This document shows positions 1 through 8,929 of a stretch of 64,000 nucleotides of DNA, piece by piece (the first letter of the stretch is position 1; every line of letters begins with the position of its first letter). Under the pieces are notes generated by a model, which had not been told where the DNA came from, did not search any database, and saw nothing but the letters and a program-made list of their open reading frames with translations. The stretch is from Paenibacillus cymbidii. Its GTDB lineage: Bacteria > Bacillota > Bacilli > Paenibacillales > NBRC-103111. The translations under genes and the position numbers were made by a program. The stretch spans positions 62,001 through 126,000 of the forward strand of contig NZ_SHLX01000001.1 in assembly GCF_004764705.1 (NCBI RefSeq), in the 5' to 3' direction.

Positions 1-1392
1 ACGTTGCCGCCGCCTCCGCCGCCGGCGCCCGGCGACAATTTGCTGGCTAATCCCGGGTTCGAACAGGATTACGGTTCATGGTCAAATGGCGTGAATGTAA
101 CAGTGGACACGGCGAACGCGCATGATGGCGCCAAAGCGATCCGGGTAAACAGCGGCGCAGCGGGCAGCGGCAACCAGGATGCGAACAGCGGCGTCGTGGC
201 CGGCGCGGATTATATCGTGTCCGCATGGGGCAAACTCGGAGCGGCCGGCGTCACCGGCGCCAAGTTGACCGTTCGCGCCAAAAACAGCGCAGGCCAGTAT
301 ATTAGCGGCTCGGGCGTTGATGCGGCGCTGTCGTGGAGCGAGACCGTCTATACCCGCAAGACGGTGAAATTCACGATGCCGGCCGGCGCCGCATCGGTCG
401 AAGTGAAGTTTGGCAAAGACAGCGCAAGCGGCGCCTTCTACCTGGATGACTTCGCGCTCAGGCAGGCGATCAACTTGATCCCGAACCCCGGGTTCGAACA
501 AAGCAACCAACCGCTCGGCTTTGTGGCAGACCACAATTTTGACATTACGAATGCGGGTTCCGAAGTGCATAGCGGCAATCGGGCATTGAAGCTGACGAGC
601 GCCGTCGTGCCTTATAATGGCTACGCCCATACCTACCTCATTCACGGCGTCAGTCCCAATACGACGTATTCGCTTACGGGATGGGGCAAGCGCAGTGCAG
701 GCACGGCGGGTACTTCTTTCATCGCGACCGGATACCAGGCGACGCCGGGGGGACCCGCGCTTGCCGATAACACCGGCAACCAGTTTGTGCAGCTGGTCTG
801 GCAGGAGACGAGTTACACCCAGAAGACAGCGACGTTCACCACGCTTCCGGGAACGAATATCATCAAGCTTGTGTTCTGGCTGGATTCCAATTCGGCGGAC
901 TGGTTTGTGGACGATCTTGTTCTGGAAGAAGTCGCAAGCCGTTATGTTCCCGATCCGCCGAACCCGATGAATTTGCTCGCCAATCCGGGATTTGAAAACA
1001 GCTTGCAAAGCTGGAACTCCTGGGGCAATTTCGCCACGACGCAAACGCCCGCCAATGTGCATGGCGGCACAACTGCGCTGAACGTGACGGCTTCGGGCGG
1101 CGGTTATCAAGCCGTTACCGCCGGGGTAAGCGCCAATACGACGTATACGCTGTCGGCGTGGGGCAAACGGGGCGGCGCCGGCGGCGCGGCGTTCATCGGC
1201 GTCAAGTTCAAGAACGCCGGCGGCGGCGTCATCAGCGAATCGAACGCGATCTATTGGTCGGAAACGAATTATACGCAGCATGCCGGCACGTTTACGACGC
1301 CGGCGGGAACCGTATCGCTCGATGTGTATGTGTATGTCAACTCGGGCGGAGCCAGCCTGAATATCGATGATTTCAGCTTGACCGCCAACTGA
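1..1392 (+). CDS. C-terminal part of a secreted multi-CBM protein (5' end outside window)
   Basis: The reading frame is open from base 1, so 463 residues of a longer protein are visible and its true start lies outside the window. A proline-rich linker (about residues 2-10) is followed by three beta-sandwich modules of the CBM4/9-like type, each opening with 'N-L-(L/I)-x-N-P-G-F-E' (about residues 14, 159 and 325) and ending in a 'DDF/DDL' strand. The same linker and module order occurs in the C-terminal half of the protein at 2757-7304, so the two are paralogues, and the missing N-terminal part may also be a beta-helix. Modules of this type bind polysaccharides outside the cell. The gene lies 93 bp before the fucosidase on the same strand. 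The family call is firm; the ligand is unknown. Confidence 0.8.
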   Translation, partial: TLPPPPPPAPGDNLLANPGFEQDYGSWSNGVNVTVDTANAHDGAKAIRVNSGAAGSGNQDANSGVVAGADYIVSAWGKLGAAGVTGAKLTVRAKNSAGQYISGSGVDAALSWSETVYTRKTVKFTMPAGAASVEVKFGKDSASGAFYLDDFALRQAINLIPNPGFEQSNQPLGFVADHNFDITNAGSEVHSGNRALKLTSAVVPYNGYAHTYLIHGVSPNTTYSLTGWGKRSAGTAGTSFIATGYQATPGGPALADNTGNQFVQLVWQETSYTQKTATFTTLPGTNIIKLVFWLDSNSADWFVDDLVLEEVASRYVPDPPNPMNLLANPGFENSLQSWNSWGNFATTQTPANVHGGTTALNVTASGGGYQAVTAGVSANTTYTLSAWGKRGGAGGAAFIGVKFKNAGGGVISESNAIYWSETNYTQHAGTFTTPAGTVSLDVYVYVNSGGASLNIDDFSLTAN

Positions 1393-1485
1393 TCGGGCAA
1401 CTCGTTATGCTGCGGTGCGGGGGAGCCTGTTGCGGCTCGCCTGCACCGCATTTCCATTTCCTGCCGAAGAAAGGAGACGATCCGG

Positions 1486-2706
1486 ATGGACCGACCGAAA
1501 CAGGGCGATTACAGACGAAACCCGCATCCCGATGCACAATGGTTCGGCCAAGCGGGGCTGGGATTGTTCCTTCATTGGGGCTTGTCCAGCGTGCACGGCG
1601 GCATCGATCTGTCCTGGGGGATGATGCAGGGCACAAGCTGGGATCAACATTTGGCAGGGACGAACAAGCTCGGTCATCGGGACTACTTCGCCTTGGCCGA
1701 TCGTTTCAACCCGAAGCGGTATGACCCCGACCGCTGGCTCTCCGCGGCTGCGGAAGCGGGATTCAAGTATGCGGTGCTGACCGCCAAGCATCATGAAGGG
1801 TATGCGTTGTGGCCGAGCCGCTACGGAGACTTCGGCACGCGGAGCCACATGCAGGGCAAAAATCTGGTGCTTGCTTACGCGGAGGCTTGCCGCAGGCACG
1901 GCTTGAAAGTCGGCCTCTATTATTCGCCGCCCGATTGGTACTTCAACAGGGAGTATATGGCGTTTCATTTCGACCGGCCGGACAAACCGAAACCGGATGG
2001 ATGGGAGACGCGTTTTCACGCCTATTTGCGCGGCCAGATCGAAGAGCTGCTGACTTGCTTCGGACCCATCGATCTGTTGTTTTTCGATGGGGGTCCTCCC
2101 TGTATCTCGATCGAACAGATTCGAGCGTGGCAGCCCGGCATTGTGGTAAATCCCCGCATGCACGGCTATGGCGACTATTTGACGCCGGAATGCAAGCTGC
2201 CGCCCGAGAAACCGGAAGGCTGGTGGGAACTTTGCGAGAATTGGACCGATTCGGCGGGCAGCTGGGGGTATATGAAGGAGGAACGATACCGCTCAACCGG
2301 GTACGTCTTGGCGCGATACGTCAAGGTTCGGGCCTGGGAGGGGAACTACCTGCTGAACGTTGCGCCCGACGGCAACGGCGAGCTGCCCGAGCTGTGCTAC
2401 CGGAGAATGCTGGAGCTGAAGGAGTGGATGAAGATGAACGGGGAAGCGGTGAACGGAGTGACGGGCATCCCGGTACCGGAAGCGTGCAACGTGCCGGCGA
2501 CCCGCAGCGGGAATACGTGGTACTGTCATTTGCTTCCTTGCCATGAAGGCGTCATCCGCATCCAAGGGATAACCTGCCCGCAGTCGGTTACGTTGCTGTG
2601 GATTCGGCAAGAGGCAGCCGTCGCTTTCGCGGATCGGACGTTGACCATCGAAGTTCCCGACAATTTTCGCACCGAGCAGGTTGATGTAGTGAAAGTGGTT
2701 TGGTGA
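1486..2706 (+). CDS. Alpha-L-fucosidase, glycoside hydrolase family 29
   Basis: A 406-residue protein with the GH29 catalytic barrel. Seen in the sequence: 'FLHWGLSSV' near residue 28, 'LTAKHHEGY' near 98-106, and 'LLFFDGGPP' where D201 sits at the position of the GH29 catalytic nucleophile. 'NYLLNVAPDGNG', also typical of the family, lies near 285. No signal peptide is visible, so it probably acts in the cytoplasm on imported fucosylated oligosaccharides, hydrolysing terminal alpha-L-fucose. A C-terminal beta domain seems short. AAGGAG lies about 10 bases before the ATG. It is flanked by two CBM proteins, which suggests one degradative operon. GH29 enzymes vary in linkage preference and some lack fucosidase activity, so substrate is inference. 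Confidence 0.88.
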   Translation: MDRPKQGDYRRNPHPDAQWFGQAGLGLFLHWGLSSVHGGIDLSWGMMQGTSWDQHLAGTNKLGHRDYFALADRFNPKRYDPDRWLSAAAEAGFKYAVLTAKHHEGYALWPSRYGDFGTRSHMQGKNLVLAYAEACRRHGLKVGLYYSPPDWYFNREYMAFHFDRPDKPKPDGWETRFHAYLRGQIEELLTCFGPIDLLFFDGGPPCISIEQIRAWQPGIVVNPRMHGYGDYLTPECKLPPEKPEGWWELCENWTDSAGSWGYMKEERYRSTGYVLARYVKVRAWEGNYLLNVAPDGNGELPELCYRRMLELKEWMKMNGEAVNGVTGIPVPEACNVPATRSGNTWYCHLLPCHEGVIRIQGITCPQSVTLLWIRQEAAVAFADRTLTIEVPDNFRTEQVDVVKVVW

Positions 2707-2756
2707 AGATGCGGGATTCGCGATAGGGTATTCCATCGAATGGGGAGGTAATACAA

Positions 2757-5700
2757 GTGAAAATCCGTTGGCGCCTTGGTTCGAGGCGGTTATGCGTCAT
2801 GATGCTTTCCCTCTTGCTCGTTGTATCGGTTGTATCGCCGCTTGGCAACCGACAAGCGGCGGCCGCCGCATCCGATATGAGCGGGCATGGGGAAGCGTCG
2901 CAGAAGTCCAAACCCGAAAAACCAGAAAAACCAGAAAAACCAGAAAAACCAGAAAAACCCGAAAAGCCGAAACCCGGAAAACCCGGCAACCCGGCGGCGT
3001 TGCAGGCGGCAATTGCCGCAGCGCAGGCGGAACTTGACGCGGCGGTCGTCGGCACGCGAGTCGGCCAATATCCGCAGTCGTCGTTCGATATCCTGCAGGC
3101 GGCGATTGCCCTGGCGAAGCTTGCGGCCGGGGCGGCAAAGCCCACCCAGGCGCAGCTTGACGAGGCGACAAGTGAATTGCAGGCGGCGGTGGCTTTGTTC
3201 GAAGCGGCCATGGTCGTCAATCTACTTGATAATCCCGGCTTCGAGCAAGATTTCAGTGGCTGGTGGACATCGCAAATGCAGAACCCGCCGCCGAGCCCTC
3301 CCGTGGTCGAAGTGACGGAAGCGCCGGAGCATGTGCACGGCGGGCTGAAGGCGGGACTGTTCCACGGCAACGGTTATGCGGAAAGACAAGTTGACGCCGA
3401 GCCGGCCAAAGCCTATACATTCGCGGTATGGGGCAAGCGCGGGAACGGCGGCGGCTCGGCCAGCATCAGCGTGTTTGCCAAGGGAGACAGCGGCGCGGTG
3501 ATCGGCAATGCTTTGGCGACCTTGAGTTGGACGGACGGCGCGTATGCGCTCCGGGAAGCGGCTTTTACAACGCCGGAAGGCACGAAAGCGCTTAAGCTGC
3601 AAATTTATGTAAACGCCAATTCCGCCGATTTGTATTTGGACGACCTGGAGCTGACCGTCGTACCGGCTGCCGGATCGGAAGACGAAGGGACTCCCAATCC
3701 GAATCCGACTGTGTACTACGTAGCCCCGAACGGCAGCGATATCGCGCCCGGCACGCTGAAGAAGCCGTTTCGTACGATTCAGCGGGCGGCTGATCAGGCG
3801 TTGTCCGGCGATACCGTCTATATTCGCGCCGGGACGTACTACGAGACAGTCACGCCGACCCGGTCCGGAACGGCGCAGCAGCCGATCGTCTATGCCGCCT
3901 ATCCGGGCGAGAAGGTGACGATCAGCGGGCTGGAACCGGTCCGCTCGACCTGGGAGCGTTACGCCGGCAACATTTACCGGACGAGTACGGAGCTTGCGCT
4001 CGGCAGCAAAAACGCCGTATTTCTGGACGGCGAACTGATGACCCCGGCCCGTTGGCCCAATGCGGACACGTGGCTGACGCGCTCTCCGGCGCAAGCGAAC
4101 AACGCGCTGTCGAACGCAACGACGCTGTATCCTTCCAGCGCGCAAGGCAGCCCGGCGCTGCCGCAGCTGAACTGGACCGGCGCGAAAGTCTGGATGTACG
4201 TGAACTGGTTCGGCTGGACCAGTCCCATTCAGGCTTACGACAGCGCCACCGGAGCGCTGACGGTGACGAACAATGCGCCGGACGAGCCGACAACGCTGGG
4301 TTACGCCGGATTGACGAGCCCGATCCGGTACTACATCTACGACAGCTTGCAAGCGTTGGATACCGCGAAGGAATGGTATTACGACAGCGCCAATTCCATG
4401 CTGTATTTGTACGCTCCGGGAGGTGACAGCCCGAGCAGACATACCGTAGAGAAGAAGTCGCGGCAAACGGCGCTGAACCTGGATCATCGCTCGCACATCG
4501 AGATCAAGGGTTTGCAGATCGTCGGCGCCGCCATCCAGGGCAGCGGCATGAATCATGTCAAGTTCGACGGACTGACCGTACGCGATTACGGGTTCGATGC
4601 GGACAGCGACAAAAAATACGCCTCGCAGCTCGATGTCGGTCTTGTACTTGCGGGAGACGGCATCGAATTCCGCAATTCGGAAATATACAACAGCTCGGGC
4701 TACGGCCTCAACATCAAAGGCGACGATGCCGTCATTTTCAACAACTACATTCACGACATCGGATACGCCGGCGCATTCACGACCGCTGTATCCGTCGCCG
4801 GACATAACGCTTATATCGCCCATAATACGCTGACGCGCACAGGCGCGGGATGCATCGGCGGCAACATGACTTTCGGCGCGCTAATTGAATACAACGATTT
4901 CGGTTATTGCGGCATGGTGTCGTTCGACAACGGAACGATGCACTGGGCGAAAAACGATTATCAGAATACGGAGATCCGCTACAACAATTTCCATGACGGG
5001 CAGGACGGGGCCGGCTACATTTATTTGGACAACGCCAGCCACAACATGATCATTCACCACAACAACGTTTACAACACGAGGGGCGACAACGGGCAAGCGG
5101 TGCTCATCAATCATCCGGCCAACTACATCCAGTTTTACGACAATCGGGTGGATGGCTCGCTGCGGTCGACATGGGGATGGGTGTTCCAGGACGATACGTA
5201 CAAATTGTCGGTGTACGACAACGTGTTTACCGACGGTCTGTTCGTTTCGGGTCCGGCCGAAGTCAAGAACAATTCGACCAGTCCCGCGGATTTCTCCTTG
5301 CTCGTTTTCCCGAACGGTCCGGCCGGGCACAATTTCGTCCAGCCGCCTGTGCAGCCTGCGATGGTTTTCTCGGACAACCCGTGGCGCAACCTGGTTCAGA
5401 ACGCCGGCTTCGAAGGCATGATCGATCACTACTTCGTTGCGAACGATCTGCGCGGGTGGACAAAAACGGGAGACATGGACGCAGTCGGCCAGCTGTCCCA
5501 AGGGGAAAGCATCAGCCAGGACAAAGGCTTCACCCGTTCGGGAGAAGGCAGCGTGCGACTCGCCGGGAAGAGCGGCGTCGAACAGCGCGTCAGCGGACTG
5601 AAGGCGGGCGCTTACTTTGAATTCGCCGGTTGGGTGAAGGCGGATGCCGGCGCAGAAGCGCTGATCGGCGTAAAGGATTACGGCGGCGCCGACAGTTACG

Positions 5701-7304
5701 AGGTGCTAGGAGATACTGCGCAGGGTTGGGTTCGCAAAATCATCGTTTTCCGCACCGGCGCGGCAGATACGGCAGCTACCATCTATTTGGCGAAAACTTC
5801 GGCGGCAAGCGGCTATGTGTATGGGGACGATTTTGGGCTCGTCTACCTTGGCGATACGTTGCCGGCTCCGCCGCCGCCCAAGCCGGGAGACAATTTGCTC
5901 GGCAACGCAGGCTTCGAGTCCGGAGACGGCGCTTGGAACACGCTGGTTCATGCGGAAATGTCGACCATGATGGCTTATCGCGGCGAGCGGGCGATGCATG
6001 TGGCGGGCGGCGGCAGCGGCGCGCAGCAGGTGAGCGCAGGGATTGCGGCTAATAAGGAACTGTTGTTGTCCGCATGGGGCAGGAAATATGCTGCGGGCGG
6101 TTCCGGCCATTTGGCAGTGCGCGCCAGAAACGCTGCCGGCGATTATATCAACAACCAGCCCGAAGCCATATTGACTTGGACGGAAACCGTCTATACGCGC
6201 AAATCGGTCAAGTTCCTTTTGCCGGCTGGCGCGGCGACCGTGGACGTCCTGTTTGACAACGATGGCGGCTCCAACTTCTACCTCGACGAAGCAGGGTTGC
6301 GGGAGGCGGCCAACCTGATTCCGAATCCGGGCTTCGAGGAGAGCAACACCGCGCTCGGTTACGATGCCGTGAAAAACTTCACGATCATCCAGAAGCCGCA
6401 GGACGGCCATGGCGATGTATACAGCGGGCAACGGGCCTTGCACGTCACTAATGGCGGCGGGGTTGGATACGGCTATGGACATACGTATATTACCGTCGGC
6501 GTCAATGAGAATACGAAATATACGCTTTCGATGGCGGGCAAACGCGGCGACGGCGATCCCGGCAACAGCTTCGTCGCGATCGGCTACCAGTCGGACAAAG
6601 GGGTTAACGTGCCGTTCGGCTGCGAACAATATACGCCCGGTACCACGGAATATAACGATTGTCAGCAGATCATTGCTTTGCAGTGGAGCGAAACCGCTTA
6701 TACCGTAAAGTCGTTTGACTTCACCACCAAGCCGGGGACACGGATGATCAAGCTGGTGATCTGGCTGCCCGGAGGCGCGGCCGATCTGTATTTGGACGAG
6801 ATGTCTCTGGTCGAAGTGGCCGGCGTGACGACCGATCCGAGCCGTACCGAACCGAATCCCGAACCGGTCCGCTTGGATTTCGAGCAAACGAACTGGCTGA
6901 GCGGATGGCAAAACTGGGGCGGGCTCGAAGCGACGGCGGACGCTCACGACGGTTCGCAGGCGCTGCATGTTCTCGGCACCGGTTATGGCGGCGTCATGCT
7001 GACGTCGATCCCGGTTGAGCCGCAGCGCACATACGACTTGTTGCTATGGGCCAAGCGAGGCGACGGCAGCGCCAGTTATGCCTCGACGATCGGCGCCCGC
7101 TTCTACGATGCGGCGGGAACGCAGATTGGCGGCGACATCGTGCTGTTCGGCAACATCACGGCTTCGGCCTATACCGAGCACAACAAGAGCGCTACCGCTC
7201 CGGCGGGGGCGGTCGGCATGCGGATCTACATCTACATGAATAAAAACGCCGCTGCCGCCGATCTGTACGTGGACGACATCACTATAACCGAAGCGATGAA
7301 CTGA
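2757..7304 (+). CDS. Large secreted right-handed beta-helix protein with FIVAR-like and multiple CBM modules
   Basis: A 1515-residue exported protein starting at GTG behind GGGGAGG. Order: signal peptide (1-38, ending near 'QAAAAAS'), a charged KPE-repeat linker (52-69), a helical FIVAR-like segment (about 82-150), a CBM4/9-like module (153-303), a parallel beta-helix opening with 'YYVAPNGSD' and 'AGTYYETV' (about 319-875, DUF1565/pectate-lyase-like fold), then four further beta-sandwich modules starting near 880, 1046, 1186 and 1370. Beta-helix proteins of this build are polysaccharide lyases, epimerases or glycosidases; no catalytic residues can be assigned by eye. No SLH, LPXTG or other anchor is visible, so it is probably released or held by its modules. 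It follows the fucosidase gene by 50 bp, and its last three modules resemble those of the protein at 1-1392. Confidence 0.85.
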   Translation: MKIRWRLGSRRLCVMMLSLLLVVSVVSPLGNRQAAAAASDMSGHGEASQKSKPEKPEKPEKPEKPEKPEKPKPGKPGNPAALQAAIAAAQAELDAAVVGTRVGQYPQSSFDILQAAIALAKLAAGAAKPTQAQLDEATSELQAAVALFEAAMVVNLLDNPGFEQDFSGWWTSQMQNPPPSPPVVEVTEAPEHVHGGLKAGLFHGNGYAERQVDAEPAKAYTFAVWGKRGNGGGSASISVFAKGDSGAVIGNALATLSWTDGAYALREAAFTTPEGTKALKLQIYVNANSADLYLDDLELTVVPAAGSEDEGTPNPNPTVYYVAPNGSDIAPGTLKKPFRTIQRAADQALSGDTVYIRAGTYYETVTPTRSGTAQQPIVYAAYPGEKVTISGLEPVRSTWERYAGNIYRTSTELALGSKNAVFLDGELMTPARWPNADTWLTRSPAQANNALSNATTLYPSSAQGSPALPQLNWTGAKVWMYVNWFGWTSPIQAYDSATGALTVTNNAPDEPTTLGYAGLTSPIRYYIYDSLQALDTAKEWYYDSANSMLYLYAPGGDSPSRHTVEKKSRQTALNLDHRSHIEIKGLQIVGAAIQGSGMNHVKFDGLTVRDYGFDADSDKKYASQLDVGLVLAGDGIEFRNSEIYNSSGYGLNIKGDDAVIFNNYIHDIGYAGAFTTAVSVAGHNAYIAHNTLTRTGAGCIGGNMTFGALIEYNDFGYCGMVSFDNGTMHWAKNDYQNTEIRYNNFHDGQDGAGYIYLDNASHNMIIHHNNVYNTRGDNGQAVLINHPANYIQFYDNRVDGSLRSTWGWVFQDDTYKLSVYDNVFTDGLFVSGPAEVKNNSTSPADFSLLVFPNGPAGHNFVQPPVQPAMVFSDNPWRNLVQNAGFEGMIDHYFVANDLRGWTKTGDMDAVGQLSQGESISQDKGFTRSGEGSVRLAGKSGVEQRVSGLKAGAYFEFAGWVKADAGAEALIGVKDYGGADSYEVLGDTAQGWVRKIIVFRTGAADTAATIYLAKTSAASGYVYGDDFGLVYLGDTLPAPPPPKPGDNLLGNAGFESGDGAWNTLVHAEMSTMMAYRGERAMHVAGGGSGAQQVSAGIAANKELLLSAWGRKYAAGGSGHLAVRARNAAGDYINNQPEAILTWTETVYTRKSVKFLLPAGAATVDVLFDNDGGSNFYLDEAGLREAANLIPNPGFEESNTALGYDAVKNFTIIQKPQDGHGDVYSGQRALHVTNGGGVGYGYGHTYITVGVNENTKYTLSMAGKRGDGDPGNSFVAIGYQSDKGVNVPFGCEQYTPGTTEYNDCQQIIALQWSETAYTVKSFDFTTKPGTRMIKLVIWLPGGAADLYLDEMSLVEVAGVTTDPSRTEPNPEPVRLDFEQTNWLSGWQNWGGLEATADAHDGSQALHVLGTGYGGVMLTSIPVEPQRTYDLLLWAKRGDGSASYASTIGARFYDAAGTQIGGDIVLFGNITASAYTEHNKSATAPAGAVGMRIYIYMNKNAAAADLYVDDITITEAMN
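2910..2963 (+). repeat. 9-bp tandem repeat encoding a Lys-Pro-Glu linker
   Basis: Six consecutive 9-bp units (aaa-cc[a/c]-gaa) encode KPE six times just after the signal peptide of the beta-helix protein. The four central units are identical at the DNA level, which indicates recent slippage-type expansion. A degenerate KPKPGKPGNP tail follows. Charged-proline linkers of this kind usually span the cell wall. Confidence 0.9.
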
Positions 7305-7436
7305 TGGTTGAAGAACGGACGGTTCTGGCGCGTTGCCATAAATCGTGTTAGAAAAACCAAGGATCGTTTCACATCATCGCCCGTTTATTCCTTATGATAC
7401 TGGTAACCACGCGAGCTGAATTCGGGAGGAGCAGTC

Positions 7437-8576
7437 ATGAGGAAACCGACGATCATGTTTAACAATGACGGACATGAAGGGTTCTACTTTGGCATGTATG
7501 CCGAACCGGACGGAATCGAAAAGTCGATTGCCATTTTTCACGGCACCGGTGTTCATATTTTGGAGTGGTGCGTCAACATGGGGAGCAAAGTAAATTTCCT
7601 CTCCGATCATTTCGAGCTGTTCGGCAGGGGGGAACGCGTCGACTTGGCTGCCGCACGGCGGGGCGATCGAATCATTGCCGAAACGCTGGACACGTATGCC
7701 CGCAAAGGAATCGACCCTTTGGGCATCGCCGTGCGCAAGGCTCGCGATGTTGGCGTCTCGCTGTTTCCGTCCATTAGGATGAATCAGGATTACCCATCCG
7801 GGTGGATGGGCGACTGGGTGCCGAATAATTACAACGATTCCTTATATTTTGATACGCCCCATGTGCGGATCCGCAACAGAGACGGGTCGTTTCATTACAA
7901 ACGCAGCTATGCTTACCAGGAATACCGCGACCGCATCCTGCTGCTGATCAAGGAGCTGCTGAACTACCCGGTGGACGGCATCAGCCTCGATTATGTCCGT
8001 CACTCGATCTTCGTCGGTTATGATGCGCCATTGGTGGAAGCGTTCCGCCAGCAACACGGATTCGACCCGCACGATGTGCCGGAAGACGATGAACGCTGGA
8101 TTGCCTGCAAGTGCGGCGTAATGACGTCGTTCATGCGTCAAGTGCGCGAGCTTGCAGGCAACCGCCCCATATCGGCAAGAGTCGATCGCAGATACTACAG
8201 GCAATATGGCCTGGACATCGCGGCTTGGGCCGATGAAGGACTCATCGATTATTTGATTGTGGCCGAAGAGTTTGAATATGGCGGCTATACGTTTGACCTT
8301 GCTCCGTTTGTCGCGATGACCCGAGGGAAATGCCAATTGATTTTCGGGGAAGAGGCCGTCTGTTCGGGGCACGATTTGTCGGCAGATGAAGATAAAGCCA
8401 TCGCGTCAGGGAACAAGGTCATCACTGCCCGCACGAAAATGGGGATTCTCGATTATACGGGCAGATTGGAGCAATTCCTCGCGGAAGGGGCGGATGGCGT
8501 ACATATTTTCAACGATCCGTTTCATTTCGAGTTGGCCTACGCCCTGCACCGATTCGTGCAGGCTGAACGCTCTTAA
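7437..8576 (+). CDS. Glycosyl-hydrolase-like TIM-barrel protein (GHL10/family 10-like)
   Basis: A 379-residue protein without a signal peptide, preceded by GGGAGGAG. It looks like a member of the 'family 10 glycosylhydrolase'/GHL10 superfamily: 'GVSLFPSIRMNQDY' near residue 102, 'DGISLDYVRHS' near 180, 'PISARVDRRYY' near 243, and 'GADGVHIFNDPFHF' near the C-terminus, consistent with successive beta strands of a TIM barrel. The protein at 58038-59915 shares the central 'GxDGxxLxxxxH..Y..PLV.A.R..HG.D' pattern. It sits between the secreted beta-helix protein and a two-component system, so a role in handling released oligosaccharides is plausible. The reaction is not predictable from sequence alone. 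Confidence 0.65.
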   Translation: MRKPTIMFNNDGHEGFYFGMYAEPDGIEKSIAIFHGTGVHILEWCVNMGSKVNFLSDHFELFGRGERVDLAAARRGDRIIAETLDTYARKGIDPLGIAVRKARDVGVSLFPSIRMNQDYPSGWMGDWVPNNYNDSLYFDTPHVRIRNRDGSFHYKRSYAYQEYRDRILLLIKELLNYPVDGISLDYVRHSIFVGYDAPLVEAFRQQHGFDPHDVPEDDERWIACKCGVMTSFMRQVRELAGNRPISARVDRRYYRQYGLDIAAWADEGLIDYLIVAEEFEYGGYTFDLAPFVAMTRGKCQLIFGEEAVCSGHDLSADEDKAIASGNKVITARTKMGILDYTGRLEQFLAEGADGVHIFNDPFHFELAYALHRFVQAERS

Positions 8577-8606
8577 GAAAGTCGAACGCACCAGCCGCAT
8601 CAGATC

Positions 8607-8632
8607 AAGGTTCGTCATTAGACGAGCCTTTT
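8607..8632 (+). terminator. Rho-independent terminator after the GHL10-like gene
   Basis: A 10-bp stem (8607-8616 with 8621-8630, one G-T pair) with loop ATTA overlaps a run of four T at 8629-8632, 31 bp after the stop codon at 8576. It closes the first degradative transcription unit. Confidence 0.75.
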
Positions 8633-8698
8633 CCCTTTGAAAGGCAGATCATTGACAAGTAATGGGCCGCTCCGTAACATTTTAATAAGGTCATTTAA

Positions 8699-8880
8699 GG
8701 GCCCAATTCCCGAATAGTAACAAAAAACTACGTAGGCAAGCCAGGTAAAGTAGAAGAGTATGTGGAGCTACACAGCAAACCGAGCTATGAGCAGTTCGAG
8801 TTGTTCTAGACGAGCGAAGCGAGTAAAGGTTTTGAAGGTTTTGAACGGTTAGATACCCCGCGGCTTGCCGCGGGGAGCTT
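8699..8880 (+). mobile_element. Probable 3' remnant of an IS200/IS605-type insertion sequence
   Basis: Between two ordinary genes lies a short open stretch (8699-8809) encoding a transposase-like tail, 'YVGKPGKVEEYVELHSKPS' then 'YEQFELF' and a stop, with no start codon. About 45 bp further is a perfect 9-bp inverted repeat with a 2-base centre (8854-8862 / 8865-8873, CCCCGCGGC) in a GAGCTTCATTT context, like the subterminal hairpin at the right end of IS200/IS605 elements. No left end or intact transposase is present. The assignment rests on pattern resemblance only. The hairpin lacks a T run, so it is a poor terminator. The rest of 8577-8929 has no gene. Confidence 0.45.
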
Positions 8881-8929
8881 CATTTGCATTGCGGTCATGG
8901 TGAACAGATCGAAGGGAGGGCGATGAGCG

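Noticed and set aside
3222..4823. Long minus-strand open frame inside the beta-helix gene
   Set aside because: Antisense shadow caused by high GC content; the + strand has a signal peptide and recognisable domains.
8854..8873. Rho-independent terminator at the 9-bp GC-rich hairpin
   Set aside because: No T run follows, and the preceding transcription unit already has a terminator at 8607-8632.
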